A stretch of 64,000 bases of DNA from Sporodiniella umbellata (taxonomy: Eukaryota; Mucoromycota; Mucoromycetes; Mucorales; Rhizopodaceae), in assembly GCA_025677835.1 (NCBI GenBank), contig JAIXMR010000133.1:1-64000 (forward strand), given 5' to 3'. The position numbers and the translations under genes were made by a program. Under the pieces are notes generated by a model. It was not told where the DNA came from. It made no database searches and saw only the letters and a program-made list of their open reading frames with translations. The stretch's first letter is position 1, and the number at the start of each line of letters is the position of its first letter. This document shows positions 11,976-24,018 of this stretch, one piece after another.

Positions 11976-12058
11976 ATTTCTTTTTTATTATTCTTGTTCT
12001 TATTGATTGATCTTCTTTCCTCTCCTTTACTCTTTAATTTTTTTTTTTTGGGACTTTT
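11074..12058. other. Intergenic region with unsupported 141-codon open frame and a long T tract
   Basis: About 1 kb between the phospholipase stop and the RhoGEF start, both on +. An open frame at 11143-11568 has no recognisable domain and begins in a lysine/phenylalanine low-complexity stretch. The words GTATATAATACG and CTGTATATAATACG occur at about 11188 and 11473. The right part is a 38-T run at 11934-11971 and further T-rich sequence up to the ATG, probably the promoter/5' UTR of the RhoGEF. Confidence 0.6.
11934..11971. repeat. 38-base T homopolymer
   Basis: Uninterrupted T run, the longest homopolymer in the window, about 90 bp upstream of the RhoGEF start codon. Such tracts exclude nucleosomes in yeasts; they are also a known sequencing-error hotspot, so the length is approximate. 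Confidence 0.9.
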
Positions 12059-15000
12059 ATGTCAGGCGGTATAAAAAGGACAGGGTCAATAACATATGAT
12101 TATAGTGGGGGCCCAATACCAGACGTTGTCAAAAAATCATATGTACAGCAACAACTGCCCGTCAGAAAGCAAAGTCTAGCAGCCTATGGAAAGCCATTTA
12201 GAAAAAAAAACTATCGCCCTTCCAACCTGTCGCCAATTCTTTCCCAGAATTTGTTGAATGAAGAGGACGAGTTCGACTTTAAAGACAGACCTCCTTCATC
12301 CATCGTCTGTACAGAGCCTATCGATCCCTCACAGCTTGTTGATGAAGAAGAAGAACACTCAACCTACCTCAATGCTAATTACAGCGAAGAAATGCTCATT
12401 GATGATGTTGATGCAGACGATCACTATCGAGAATGGCGCAAAAGTAGAATTTAGAGATTAAAAATGCATAGCAGCTTTAACCTCTCTATTATTTAGTAAG
12501 CTTATCGAACGAGACAGCAACTATCATTCCGATTTCGGAACCTCAAGATAGTTCGTTACTATTAAAGATACAGAAAAAAAGACAAGAACAGCAGAAATCA
12601 ATCGACGCTTATTACAACCAATCAATACAGAACGCTTTATTATCTGATGTAGCCAACGAGTTTTATAGAAGAATACAGCTTGTCACACTAATCAAAGACG
12701 ATATAGAACACCGTAGTGTGTTTAGCGGAAAAGAAGCTGTGGTATGCTTACCTAAACCAAAAAAAAAAAAGAAAAAAAATCGAATTTGATTATTCTCTTT
12801 CTATTTTATGGACGGGTAGAATTGTTTGCTTTCTGTGCTTTGTATTGTAGACCGCAGACAAGCTCTCGCTATTGGACGTGCCTTGGGTCATCAACAGTTT
12901 TTTCATGATGTCAATTACGAACACTCTTTGATGGATTCAGCAGATGAACTTTACGTGTTTCGTTATAAAAAAGATTATGATCTATCAGCTGAAGAAGGTA
13001 ACTATTGAATGTCGATACGAGTGTATACACATATATGGATATATCTCTATGATTGTCTTAGACCGTTGCCTTTTTTCCAATTAGAGTCAGATAATACAGA
13101 AATGCCCAATGGTGTTTTTACACCTTTCACCAGCTGTTATTCTCCTACATGTAAAGATGAAAGCCCATGTTACAGTTTTGGATGTCCAAAAAGAAAGGTA
13201 TGCGTATATTTGTCCATTGAAAAGAACATGTAGCCAATTAGCTCTTTGATTTTAGGGCTTAAAAAGAAGTCATAGTATATCATCCCTTCAGGAAAAGGTA
13301 GGCAGATCAGATATTCGCCCTTTATTTTTCTATTCGAAAACAGTACGACTAATTTGTATTTGTTTGCTACTATAGGATGAAAGTAGTTTATGGATACACT
13401 CTGTACCCACTAGTATTTTAGAAGCAACTTCACCGGATGAAGTCAAGCGACAGGAATGTATCTTTGAGCTTATATATACAGAAAGGGATTTTGTTAGAGA
13501 CCTTCAATATATGGATCATGTAAGTAATACTTTTCCCATTCTTTCGTTTTTTTATCTGATTTCTTTTTTTCTGGCAGCATTGGATTGAACCACTATTAAC
13601 ACAAGACATTATTTCCGAAGAAAACAGAGAGAATTTTGTGGAGCTTGTGTTTTCAAATATAGCAGAAATTGAATCTATCAATTATGAGCTCTCAAGGTCG
13701 CTCGATCACCGGCAATCTGAATCACACGCAGTAACTAGTGTGGGAGATATTATGCTTCAGCACGTTTGTAATTTTGAACCTTTTGTGACATATGGTGCCA
13801 ATCAGCTTGTTGGTAAATTTTATTTTGAGCTTGAAAAGAAACGGAATCCAAAATTCGCAAAGTTTGTAGAGGTAACAATCAAAGAAAAAAAAAGACAATC
13901 AATAATCTTTGTTCATTTACACTATGTATGTTGCCTTTTTCTCGATCAAGTAGGAAACAGAAAGAAAACCTCAGTCGCGTAGATTGGAATTAAATGGATA
14001 CTTGACAAAACCTACCACCCGACTTGGAAGATACAATTTGCTACTGAGAGAAATACTAAAAAAAACACCGGATGGAAACCCGGATAAGGAACTTATACCA
14101 CAAGTAATGGAAAACATTACCCAGTATCTGACCCAGGTAAACTCGGATACTGGTAAAATGGAAAATAAATTTAACCTTGAGCAAATACAACAAAGACTCT
14201 CTTTTAAAACACAAGCGGAGAGCGAGGTAAGATCAATACTAATACTCTATTTGCTTTTGTTTGCTATGGCAAAAAAAAAAAACTTACGGTTCTTCATATG
14301 ATTTTTTTAAAAAAAAAAAACAGGCTTTACAACTTCAAGATCCTAATAGACAGTTGCTTTTGAAAGGCAGAATGAAAAGAAAAGGAAATGCATCCTCTGA
14401 AGCCGCGGATATGCAGATATTTTTACTAGATAACTACTTGGTTATAAGTAAAGTAAAGATGATAGATCATTTAGAACATTATCGAGCAGTGAGAAAGGTA
14501 TGTACATATACAGATTCAGCGTTTTGTATTCCTATTTAAAAACATGTATGTGTATAGGCTATCCCGCTTGAGCTCTTATCAATACAAGCTAGCTCAAGTA
14601 ACCAGCGTCAAAAACGTACAAGCTCTATACTACCTTATAGCAAATCACCCAGTAATTCGAACAGTCCCTTACCCAAGCCGTCTATGCCTGAAAACAGCCA
14701 ATCGAAAACGAGCAGGTCCATTACATTTAACCATCATGGTCGTAGGGGGTCACCGCCCATCACTTTGTACGCTACTTCTGAATCGAATCAAAACTTATGG
14801 GTCAAGACAATCAAGAACCAACAAGAGGCATTTGCACAAGAAAGACATGTTTTTTCTATTATACCTTTGATCCGAGGTCATTTCACTGTATCAAATCGTG
14901 TCAATAGCACACTGATCTTGGATGCCCAGCAAAAAAGAATTTTGATAGGTACCGATCAGGGTGTCTATGTGACCCACAAAAACCCAGAGACAAAAAAGCT

Positions 15001-16018
15001 TGCAGTAACCCGTGTAATTCACCTAGACAAGGTGTCCCAAATTGAGGTAATGCCTGATTCTCAACTTTTGGTTCTGGCTGATAAAACACTTTGGTCTTTT
15101 CCACCTGATGTTCTTTCCCCCACGCATGGATCATCCTCTCAGCAACAACGAGGACGCTCAGTAAGTCAGAATACGTCGTTTTTTCATGTTGGAGAATGTA
15201 TGTCAAAGACCCTGGTCTGCGTTGTCAAAACCACAACCCTTTCAGCTACCACCATTCGTGTATTCGAGCCTGTTGTAATGGATGAAAGTAAAAAAACGAA
15301 GCCTATGTTTAGTATTCGAAGACTCGTCAGAGGTGGCCCTGTTGGCCTAAAAGCATACAAAGATCTTTATTTACCAAGTGAAGCCTCTTCAATTAATCTT
15401 TTGACCTCCAAAATGTGTATATCTTCAGCAAAAGAAATAGGTGTAGTTGATATGAAAAATTTTGGTGTTCAAAGTAAACAAAAACTTTGTACATAGAGTC
15501 TGTTACTAACACATACACCTATTTATATACTCATAGCGTTACTCGATCCAGAAGATGAAAACCTTTCTTTTGTGTTTTCAAGAACTGACATTAAACCTGT
15601 GACAATATATAGAATTGAATTTGCAAAATACTTGGTTTGTTATAACGGTAAGTTACGCCATGAAAAAACCTATATTATTTTTATTTATACACTGTAAATA
15701 GAATTTGCCTTTTTAGTCGACCAAAGAGGGCGGTTTATTCAATCAAGTAAAATTATTGACTGGGAAGGCACCCCTGATTCATTCGCTTTATCTTATCCAT
15801 ACCTACTTGCCTTTGAACCTGGATTTATAGAAGTACGAAATGTTAATACAGGAAATTTAGAACAAGTTTTGAGAGGCAAAAATATCCGCTGTACTAGCAA
15901 TAATACTCAAAGTTCCATCATACAATGCTCAATGAATGATCCGGAGGACGATGGACACCAAATTGTATACCATTTGGAAAGGGCACCTGAAACCGATTCT
16001 TTGGCCTTGTCCGCCTAA
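12059..16018 (+). CDS. ROM2: Rho guanine nucleotide exchange factor, ROM2-like (DEP-DH-PH-CNH)
   Basis: 1068 residues from twelve exons: 12059-12443, 12497-12741, 12820-12997, 13085-13197, 13256-13297, 13376-13519, 13578-13871, 13954-14226, 14324-14497, 14558-15488, 15537-15647, 15702-16018. Order: low-complexity N-terminus; DEP-like domain (about 185-270, including FFHDVNYEHSLMDS); a CYSPTC...CYSFGC cysteine cluster typical of fungal Rom proteins; DH domain (about 340-530, with ELIYTERDFVRDL and LTKPTTRLGRYNLLL); PH domain (about 560-720); and a C-terminal citron-homology (CNH) domain with CYNEFAFLVDQRG. Known role: activates Rho1 at the plasma membrane in the cell-wall-integrity pathway. 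All twelve exons keep frame. The closest yeast functions are Rom1/Rom2; the symbol is by architecture. Confidence 0.94.
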
Positions 16019-17689
16019 TAAAAAACCTTAAATTTTTGTACATTTTATTTGTATAGTTTTTTTTTTCCATAACAAGATCCTATTGGCTCTACGTTTTTAA
16101 TCCCATAAGCAAAATTTCATTCAATATAAGGTGACAGATATCTGTTAGAAATTATTTTGAATTTACTAGTGATAGTCGGACCGAAGTGACCATCTCTCAC
16201 ATCTTGATATCATTCAAGGAGGCTTTTGTTTTGCTGCTCTGAAAAAACATACGTAAATCCCTATTTCCGTAGATTTTTATCAAAGTAAAAATTCAAAACA
16301 GTGTAAAGGTACGTACTGTAATGAGCTCTTCATGCACTTGATTAGAGGTTGTCTCTATCTTCAGTTAAAAGCTATATTATTTGAAATATAACTTCAAACT
16401 TAAATAGCTTATTTTGTTGTACGTATATATTCAAAAGTCTTTTATCCACCCAGTTCCTTTTCATGGCTGTTTGTATATATCACACTCGCTTTTTTTTTTT
16501 CCCCAGACAGTGCTTGGCAAAAATGCAGCTTATCGTTTAGCATTTTGGTTGGCTATTTTTTCCATAGGTACAAGTCATACTTTGGTATATCGGATGCTTC
16601 TTGTACCATTTTTGACTTAAATTAACGCCATCAGAAATGTCTGTGTACGAATAGTACTTCAGAAAAAAAGCACACTTCTAAAGAACATCGTTTACAGGCC
16701 CACCAAGCCTAGTAGCTTGCTTGCAAAGCACTCCAAAGACACTAAACCCTGCAATATAACAATTTCAAGCATTACATAAGCTCAAAAAAAAAAAAAAAAA
16801 AAAAAAAAGATGTAATGTTGTAGTATACAAAGCATAAAAAAAAACGCCTGCAAACTGCTTCAAACAGTTGCTATGAACGCTTCCTCGCCGTATGGCTCTA
16901 ATAAAAAAAAACAAGGTGTCTATCCAATCCTTTACTTGGTTGAAACTACGGTTTTATTGGTTTTTGTTGCTTTGAGAAATAAAGAGCTATGCGTGTAGGT
17001 AAAACCAATCACGCTATTGTAGGATGGAGGTTCCTATAATTAAATTTTCAAGGCACTCTATCTTCGTCAAAACTAATACCTGGTACTATTTAGTGTGTTT
17101 AAATGACTTCTAGTAAAGTATCGTTGTATGTTAATTAGCTTTAAAAAAACAGTACAATTGTTTTCTACTGCTTTCATTAGGCTTATAGCTTACTGTACTT
17201 TCACTTATGAAAGTCCGATCTATGTTTTCTGCTTTCCCACCCTTTCACCACATTTTGCAGATCCCTGGCAGCCATTTGTTTAAAACTATGTCCGCGCAGT
17301 TTTGGGTGTCAACTAATTAAAAAGGCTGTCTCTCAAACGTAACTTACATAATACAAAGGTAGAAAAAAAGCCATTCATAATGACTAGCAAAACGTTACAA
17401 CCTGTTCAAATGTATTTCTAACTCAATTCAAAAGAAGTTAAAACTGGACTACGAATATGCCATTATCATAGCTTTACTAAATTTTACATAAAGCTTCTGA
17501 AAACCATAATATAAAAAAAGCTAGGTCTATATACAATCGAACAGATATCATTAACTGCTCATAGAACGAGGCCACTAAGTCAAAAAGTTACCTACCCCTA
17601 TTTTCACGCTCAACTTATCGTCGTTTGACTTGTATTTTTTTATCTACTTTTTTTTCTACTTTTATTTTTTTCTGTAAAAAAAGAAAAGT
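16019..17689. other. Convergent intergenic region, no gene seen
   Basis: About 1.7 kb between the RhoGEF and EBP2 stops. A 68-codon open frame at 16414-16620 is hydrophobic in its second half but has no family resemblance. A 23-A run occurs at about 16786. Nothing else is recognisable. Confidence 0.55.
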
Positions 17690-18678
17690 TTATGTGCGTC
17701 GACCTTTTGCTTTCTTTTTTGGGCTCTTGGTCTTATTTTTTGGGCTTGTCTTGCTTTTCTTTTTTTTCGCATCATCTAATGCGATATCGAAGTCATCATT
17801 CGTTGTTAACTCTTCATTTTTTCTCTCTGTTAAAGATTAATATACTTTTTTATCCTTCTTAGAGGGCTTACTTCTCTTAAGTAGTTTGATCTTTTCTAAT
17901 GTGTCTGCCTTTTGCTTTTGTCTTTCTAATTGTTTTTCTACTTGAACTTTTTTACCAAACTTTTTAAGGTGACGTTGACGTTTGGCATCTTCTGATGATT
18001 TGATGGACGCTTCTTGGTCCTTCAATTTTTGTTGAATCTAAATATCGCTTTGTGTAAATGCTTGCCCTTATTGTATAATATTTATGACAAACCTTAGCCA
18101 TGTGCTCATCGCTCTTCACCATTTCAGCAAAATAATCGTCCGGTCGAGTAAACTCAGCACCAGCCTTCTTTATTAATTCTCTGCCCATCTTTGCAGCCTC
18201 CAGTGCTTGTTGATAAAATGCGAGTTCTCTGGCCATATCGTTGGTGGAATCTTCAATGGCAATTGGCTCTTTGGAAGTAATCGTCATTGTTTCTACCCAA
18301 GGCAGGTTTTTTAGTTTGAATTCTTCAGTAATTCTAAGCATAGCAGCCTATTGTAGAGGTGAATATAGTTCTTTTCCTCTTTTCTTGTATTTATTTCATT
18401 TTTTTTCTTTATCAAGAACATCTGCCTACCTCGTCATTAATTTTAGGGCGGACAGCGCGGGCCTGTTTAGCTGCTTTTTCTTCTTCTAAATCGTCTTCTT
18501 CTAAATCGTCTTCCTCTAAATCGTCTTCTTGTAAATCTTCTTCTTTCTCCTCAAGTTCGTCTACAACAATACTATCAGAATCAATAGGAACAGCTTCAGG
18601 AGCTTCCTCTTCTTCTACAACGGTTTGTTCTGCTTTTTTGGCGGCTCTCTTTGCAGCTCTTTCAGATTTACGAGACAT
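17690..18678 (-). CDS. EBP2: rRNA-processing protein EBP2 (60S subunit biogenesis)
   Basis: 268 residues from four exons: 18430-18678, 18093-18347, 17872-18037, 17690-17826. The N-terminus is acidic (repeated EEDDLEEDDLEE). The conserved EBP2 core follows (NLPWVETM, ELAFYQQALEAA, RPDDYFAEMVKSDEHM), then a basic coiled region (AKRQRHLKKFGKKVQ), then the conserved NDDFDIALDD stretch and a Lys-rich tail ending GRRT. Known role: nucleolar factor needed for 27S pre-rRNA processing and 60S assembly. The last intron (17827-17871, 45 nt) was placed by restoring the frame into the DDFDIAL motif; the naive frame stops there. Shorter than yeast Ebp2 (427), mainly at the N-terminus. Confidence 0.93.
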
Positions 18679-19564
18679 TTTTAAATTAAAAAAGAAATTA
18701 AGATCATTGACTTTTATTGAAGTGACCAAGACTGTTATCTAAGCCACGATAAAAGTACTGCTTTGCATAATATGCACTTTAATCTCAGACGAACAAAAAC
18801 CAAAGCTCAAAACCTTAATGAAGCGATATAACGACCCTTCAAAAACTAAACGGTTTGTTTTCTCGAGTGCTTTGGGGTCTCATTTTTTGTCTCATATGTG
18901 GGATAAGCTACTGCTGCGCTCCTCACATAATGAAATGAATTGGTGACTTTGTATAAAAAGAGCAGTTTTATTCAATTAAAAACAAGGTACCCAGCTTTTT
19001 TATGGGTTAGGTTTTAGAACCACTTAAAAAAATACATGCTACTACCTCTTCAAAAGTGTGTCGACTACTTTTATATACGTAATTTCTAGTTAATTACATA
19101 TAGTCAATTCTCAAAAGAAGCTGCTTACGACCGTCCAACTCAAAAAGGGACTCTTAAATTAAGTCTTCGGTCTTATAATGTAACAGGCTTTGACAATACT
19201 AAATAGGATAATTTCTCCTTTTTGTTTTTTATTTTGCACACTTACAAAGCACATCTTCTCTAGCTGACCAATTGTATGAAATTGATTACATACCTGACCT
19301 TTTCTATCTATGCTTTGTACTAATATATAGTAATTATCCTGCATAGAGCAATGGATTCCTACTTTACGTATTACTTTGCTTGTTATTAGTTGTACAGCAA
19401 ATCCTTAGGGTATATGAATAAAAAACAGCTGACACATATGTTAACATGAAAGGTTTACTTGTTCAATACTAGATTAAGTATCAGTTGTAATAAGAACAGT
19501 TAAGATAGTATGTTAACGACACAACACGATATAAAACATCGAAAAGAAATAGAAAGGTATTGGT
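18679..19564. other. Intergenic region between EBP2 and TRM10 copy A
   Basis: About 0.9 kb upstream of EBP2 and downstream of TRM10 copy A, both on the minus strand. A 61-codon open frame at 19159-19344 has no recognisable feature. It must contain the EBP2 promoter; no motif was identified. Confidence 0.55.
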
Positions 19565-20567
19565 TTAATCATTTAAACTTTGTTCTTGATTTTCTGTTTC
19601 ACTTTCATCACTATTTACTTCTTCATCCTCTAGGTCTGTTCCCTCTTCATCTTTAGAAGATTGTATGCTGTTTTTGAGTTTTCGAGATGGTATTACTTGC
19701 TCGAAAGCCTCTTTCCAATCATTACAGTCGAGCCATTTTATCATAATTTCTACAACTTCATTTTGTTTGCTATTAAAATTTATGTTTTTGAGCTACAAAA
19801 ACGTAACTCACCTTGGTTTACAGTAAGAACTTTTCTAGACGCAAAGCTCATATAGTCACCGATAGGCAGCCTAGCGGTTTTAATACCTTCTTTTTCAGCC
19901 TTCTCTTTACATATGTTCTATACATGTGTATTTAGCGCTTTGAAAACCAGTTCAATGTATCAGTTACCTTGTGTCTATTTTTATCTACAATGGCGCCTAC
20001 AATATAAGTTTTGCCTTCTTCTAGCTCACGAACTACATTTTCAGAATCCGCTGTCAAATAGACTAGGTTTTCCTTGTCAAATTTCTCTGTAAGAGGCTCA
20101 GAGAAAAAATCAACATTCCTCCAGTTTTTCCAATTAGATGCCTTTGCATCAAACATGTCTGTCAATTTTTTGTCCATAGATGTCAAAGACATTTTCATAG
20201 ATAGTTTTTGTGCACGCACATTGGCGGTGTAGCTTCGACAGATTTGCTGTCTCAGTGAGTTAATTTCTTTATCCAACATTAATTCTGAGAAAGAACAATC
20301 GAATAACACGCCTACATTGCCGACCTTCATGTGCTTCGACTTTGGTTTTTTGGGTAATGGTTCTATTAGCCCAGCGTCCTCTTTCTGTCTACGTTCTCTT
20401 TTCCGTTGTTTATGCTTTTCCCGCTTGTCTTTTGTCAAGGCTGATTTCTTCTCTTCCCACATTTCGTCCTTTAATAGTTTTTTTAAAGCATTTTTGCTAA
20501 GCCCAGAATACTTAGGGTCGGTTATATCATACTCTCTACCCCTATAGTTTCTAATGTTTTCTGACAT
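19565..20567 (-). CDS. TRM10: tRNA (guanine(9)-N1)-methyltransferase TRM10, copy A
   Basis: 298 residues from three exons: 19968-20567, 19812-19917, 19565-19755. It methylates N1 of G9 in tRNAs using SAM through a monomeric SPOUT fold. After a basic N-terminal region (KREKHKQRKRERRQ) come the family blocks [41 protein letters not shown] and the catalytic-site segment [10 protein letters not shown], whose Asp is the conserved catalytic-site residue. TARLPIGDY and RKVLTVNQVVEIM follow. The exon 3 acceptor at 19756 was preferred to one 6 nt downstream because it restores NQVVEI. The C-terminus is acidic (LEDEEVNSDESE). A second TRM10 lies at 50930-51912 with introns at the same two positions. 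Confidence 0.95.
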
Positions 20568-21066
20568 GTCTTCAAGGTATAAAAAAGACAGGTGACAACT
20601 GTCTGATTTTTACTCTTAAACGTGACCACTTTTTGAAGTTCAAATGAAACTGAAACTTGCTCGAAAGGCAAATTACTCCAGCTTCACTATCAAGTACCTG
20701 ACCCTAGCTTTCAGAAATGTTTTGCTGTTTAATCTTAGATGTTTATAAAAAATTCAGACAGTTTCTTTTTATTATCAAAACTAAGAAGAATTGTCCAATA
20801 AAAAAAAAAGAAGAAGCGGTTGGAAAACCAAGTGCTTTGAAAATGCAAAAAAAAAAAAAATGAATGAAATCCAAGTAAATAAGACATCGATTCAGAATCA
20901 ATGGTATCTAACAAGATTGCAGTCGAAATATTTATATGTATGAGAAAAAAAGGTAAACGAAATAATACAGACTATACAATTAATGCACAAAGAAGGCCCG
21001 ACCAAGAAGTACATATTTAGGTGCATCTTGCCTGCTGGTTTTCAAAGATATAGGAAAAAAAGTATG
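20568..21066. other. Intergenic region, TRM10 copy A upstream side
   Basis: 499 bp between the TRM10-A start codon and the stop of the next minus-strand gene. Contains short A runs (about 20801-20812 and 20849-20861) and no recognisable motif; the TRM10-A promoter must lie here. Confidence 0.55.
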
Positions 21067-21404
21067 CTATGATGATGCTGTAATTTTGGGGTCCTTGCTG
21101 TGGTCTTGATATGAAGGTGGTGGCATATCTATAACAGATGCAAAGTCAGGAGGTGGTACGTTTCTGTCAGGTGGAGAGGACATAAGTACATGAGCTGCTT
21201 GGTCTAGTCGTGGTGCAACAGCCCCTTCTAGGGGTAAGATAGTTCTCTCTGTCAATGAATGTAAGGTCCCTGTTTACGTTGAAACTGATCTATACTACCT
21301 GCTTTTTTGTGTGATTTTCTTCCTTTTCTAAACGCTAATATTAGCGCAAACGCTAAAAGACAGGCGATAACAGCCCAAAGTATATTGTACATTGATGGAT
21401 TCAT
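21067..21404 (-). CDS. Small single-pass membrane protein with PPxY tail, uncharacterised
   Basis: 95 residues from two exons (21299-21404 and 21067-21248), GT-AG intron. I do not recognise a named family. Residues 7-25 form one hydrophobic helix (ILWAVIACLLAFALILAF) followed by a basic stop-transfer stretch (RKGRKSHKK), so the tail is predicted to be cytosolic. The tail is Pro-rich, with VPPPDF and a PPSY motif at residues 79-82. PPxY motifs bind WW domains, such as those of Nedd4/Rsp5 ubiquitin ligases, and small one-span PPxY proteins (for example yeast Rcr1/Rcr2) act as Rsp5 adaptors; that role is only inferred here. The frame is open and spliced cleanly, which supports a real gene, but there is no homology proof. 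Confidence 0.6.
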
Positions 21405-24018
21405 TTCTCGCTGTGAATGTTGATAATAAAATTAAATAAATGGGAAAGAAGACAAAAATTCGCTTCCTTTTAACTTATCCTCTGATGCGGCAATTTTATA
21501 ATTGGAAGGCCTTATTCCATAAAGGAAACACCGAATATCACATTCACGGAAAAATGAACTGATAAAGTTTATTTTTTTGTTTGTTTTTGGTATTTTCTTG
21601 TACAAGGATACTTATGTGGTATTATGTTCTGACAACGTAGTCCTATTGACTCGAGAGTTTTAAAGTATGTTTGAGGCATATTTTTAGTGATAGAAAACAG
21701 TTACTTTTATGGCATAAGCGTTCTCTAGTCACACGGTATCACAAAACAACGTTCAGCTAGTAGGCTGTGTCCGTATTGGAAAAAAAAAAAAAAAAAAGCG
21801 CCAGTTTAAAGGAATCAACAATTATATGTACCGATATTATACAAGAACTGTGTTTTTTTTAAAAAGAAAAAAAAAAGAGGGCTAGATTGCTGCCAAATCA
21901 CTGTAAAATCTAAACGAATCTATTAACAGGAACGGGCAAGCACTGGTGTGCTTTTTTGTACTCTCCTTTTTTTTTGTGTTGAACGTTGGACAAAGGTTGA
22001 CTATATTTGGCTGAGCCAACAAAAGCATGTACATTCTTTTGTTTTATTTTGTCATCATTGAAGCTAAAAATAAGAACAATAAGAAGTTATTTACCGGGGA
22101 GGCCATATATTGCTACTGTATAAAGATCTTATTTTAAAGAATAAAGAAAAAGTCTTGCTTTTAACCCTGTTAGTTTTGACATGACCTTCGCATGTCGAAA
22201 GTGTAACAGTCTTTGATATTATTCAAAACAGCAAACCAATTCATAACCCACTAAAAAAAATGTAGCGCATAGTCGTCGTTTAGTAGCAAGAACCTTGGTA
22301 ATAAGTTATTGACAAATGTATTCTAATTAGGATCACCAAATTTGAGGGGCACTTTTGTTTACCAGCTTACAACACTTGTTTTATTACAACTGAAAAAGTA
22401 AAAAACCAATATCATAATAGCTTCATAAAAACCCTATTATAACAATAGCATATGACACAGCAAAAAGCCAAAGTTTAAAGTTTTAGTCAATCAGGGGAGA
22501 TGAGGAGGAACCAAATAGGAAAGTGACACAGTATGGCATGGACATAACTATAAGGAAGACCAAGGTACCAAGAACCTCCTTAATACTCAAACATAATAAC
22601 AAATTGTATTTAATACGGTGGCCAATATCGAAAATATGTAATGTTAGAAGCCTAACTCAAATGCGATCATACGATAGCACACTACAACTATAAGACAATA
22701 ATAAACCGAAAATGGTCCAGCAAACAACACTTTAGTAATTCTTTTAAAACTGATTTTATATATCCGCAATGTCTGTTACTTCTGTCTCTTGACAACAAAA
22801 AGCTTTAAAAGACTCAAAAATCTTAAAATGATAATATAATCGGTTAGAAGTCTGCGTTAAAGAAAAGTGACGCAGGGTTAGGTTTTTAACAAACTCGCAT
22901 AAATAATACCAACTTATAATTATAAAGCATGGTCATATCAAGGAAACAGATCATATAACAAGTAAAAAAAGTTCCCCCAGCTATTTTAGACTATGTCTAA
23001 TTGCATATGAATGGAAAAACTCAAAAGGCTAAAAAATGAGACCGACCAACATGAAGTGTATTGTAAAACTTAGTAAATTTATCTAAAATACCACAGGCAA
23101 ACGCAAACAGCTTACCGCAAGCGTAGTTTGTGCCCAGATATAAAAACTGACTTGTGTTCTACTAAATATTATAGAGACGTGATGTCCCTTAATAAATATA
23201 CGTAGTAAAATAAACCATATGTGGTTTAATAAGGGAAGCCACATATATGTAATACCAAAACATGTTTATGTAAGTTTTTTACATTTTTATTATAAAAGTA
23301 AAATATGTGCGTTTGGTACTTGCCTTGAACAATCTGCTCACTATCAACACACTTTTTGCCTTGGCTTTTTATTATGTGTAGTTAGGAAATAACCACTGAA
23401 GATCTGGAAGACAAGACAGTAACAAAACTAGTAATTTATACAATCTTCCAAGTGGTTTGGAAACCAATGCTGGATATCATTCCACAACTAAGCAGTAAAT
23501 GGTTAGATGCATTTTTTTTCTACTTTTTTATGAACGGGATTTGGGAAAGATGGGGGTGGAAGTCACATATATATTTAAGGCTTTACCAAGACATTTTAAA
23601 AATCACAAGTTGATAATTTTTCAAGGCTACATGTCAATAAAAGAAAATAAGCGATGACAAACAATCTAATAAATTTTTCTAATTAGAAAACCCCCTTTTC
23701 TTTTGGGTGACTAGATTGACATGTATTTAAGAGTTTCATAGTAGTTCGTGTGTGTTTTTTTAAACATAAGCTTAAATAGACGATATACCAATCAAGTAAA
23801 GATAAGATAAATAAAAAAGGCTCTCTAATACTATACTAAATAAGAAAGCTCCTATTGAAATTTTGTTTCTTATAGAGAATATCCCTTAATGAAGCAACTA
23901 TAAATCAAAAAATAAAATGCTGCTTTAGCTCTTATGCATAGAAAACAGTCACAAACAGTCGAGAAAGTTTGAAAATTTTCTTTTCAGGTTTTTATTTTTT
24001 TTCTATTGATTTGACAGC
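21405..24018. other. Long divergent intergenic region, no gene seen
   Basis: 2.6 kb between the PPxY protein gene (-) and RRP12 (+). No open frame above background, no tRNA-like cloverleaf, no direct terminal repeats that I could see. Contains an imperfect inverted repeat around CCATATGTGG...CCACATATATG at about 23216-23251. Confidence 0.55.

Noticed and set aside
16414..16620. 68-codon hydrophobic frame
   Set aside because: No family resemblance, and no supporting exons around it; length is within chance for this AT content.
17827..17871. 21-nt intron alternative at the EBP2 3' end
   Set aside because: A GTATAT donor nearer the acceptor also restores the frame, but a 21-nt intron is below any plausible size; the GTAAGC donor gives a normal 45-nt intron.
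19750..19755. TRM10-A acceptor 6 nt downstream (TTGTAG)
   Set aside because: It would delete two residues of the conserved NQVVEI block; the upstream acceptor keeps them and matches copy B.
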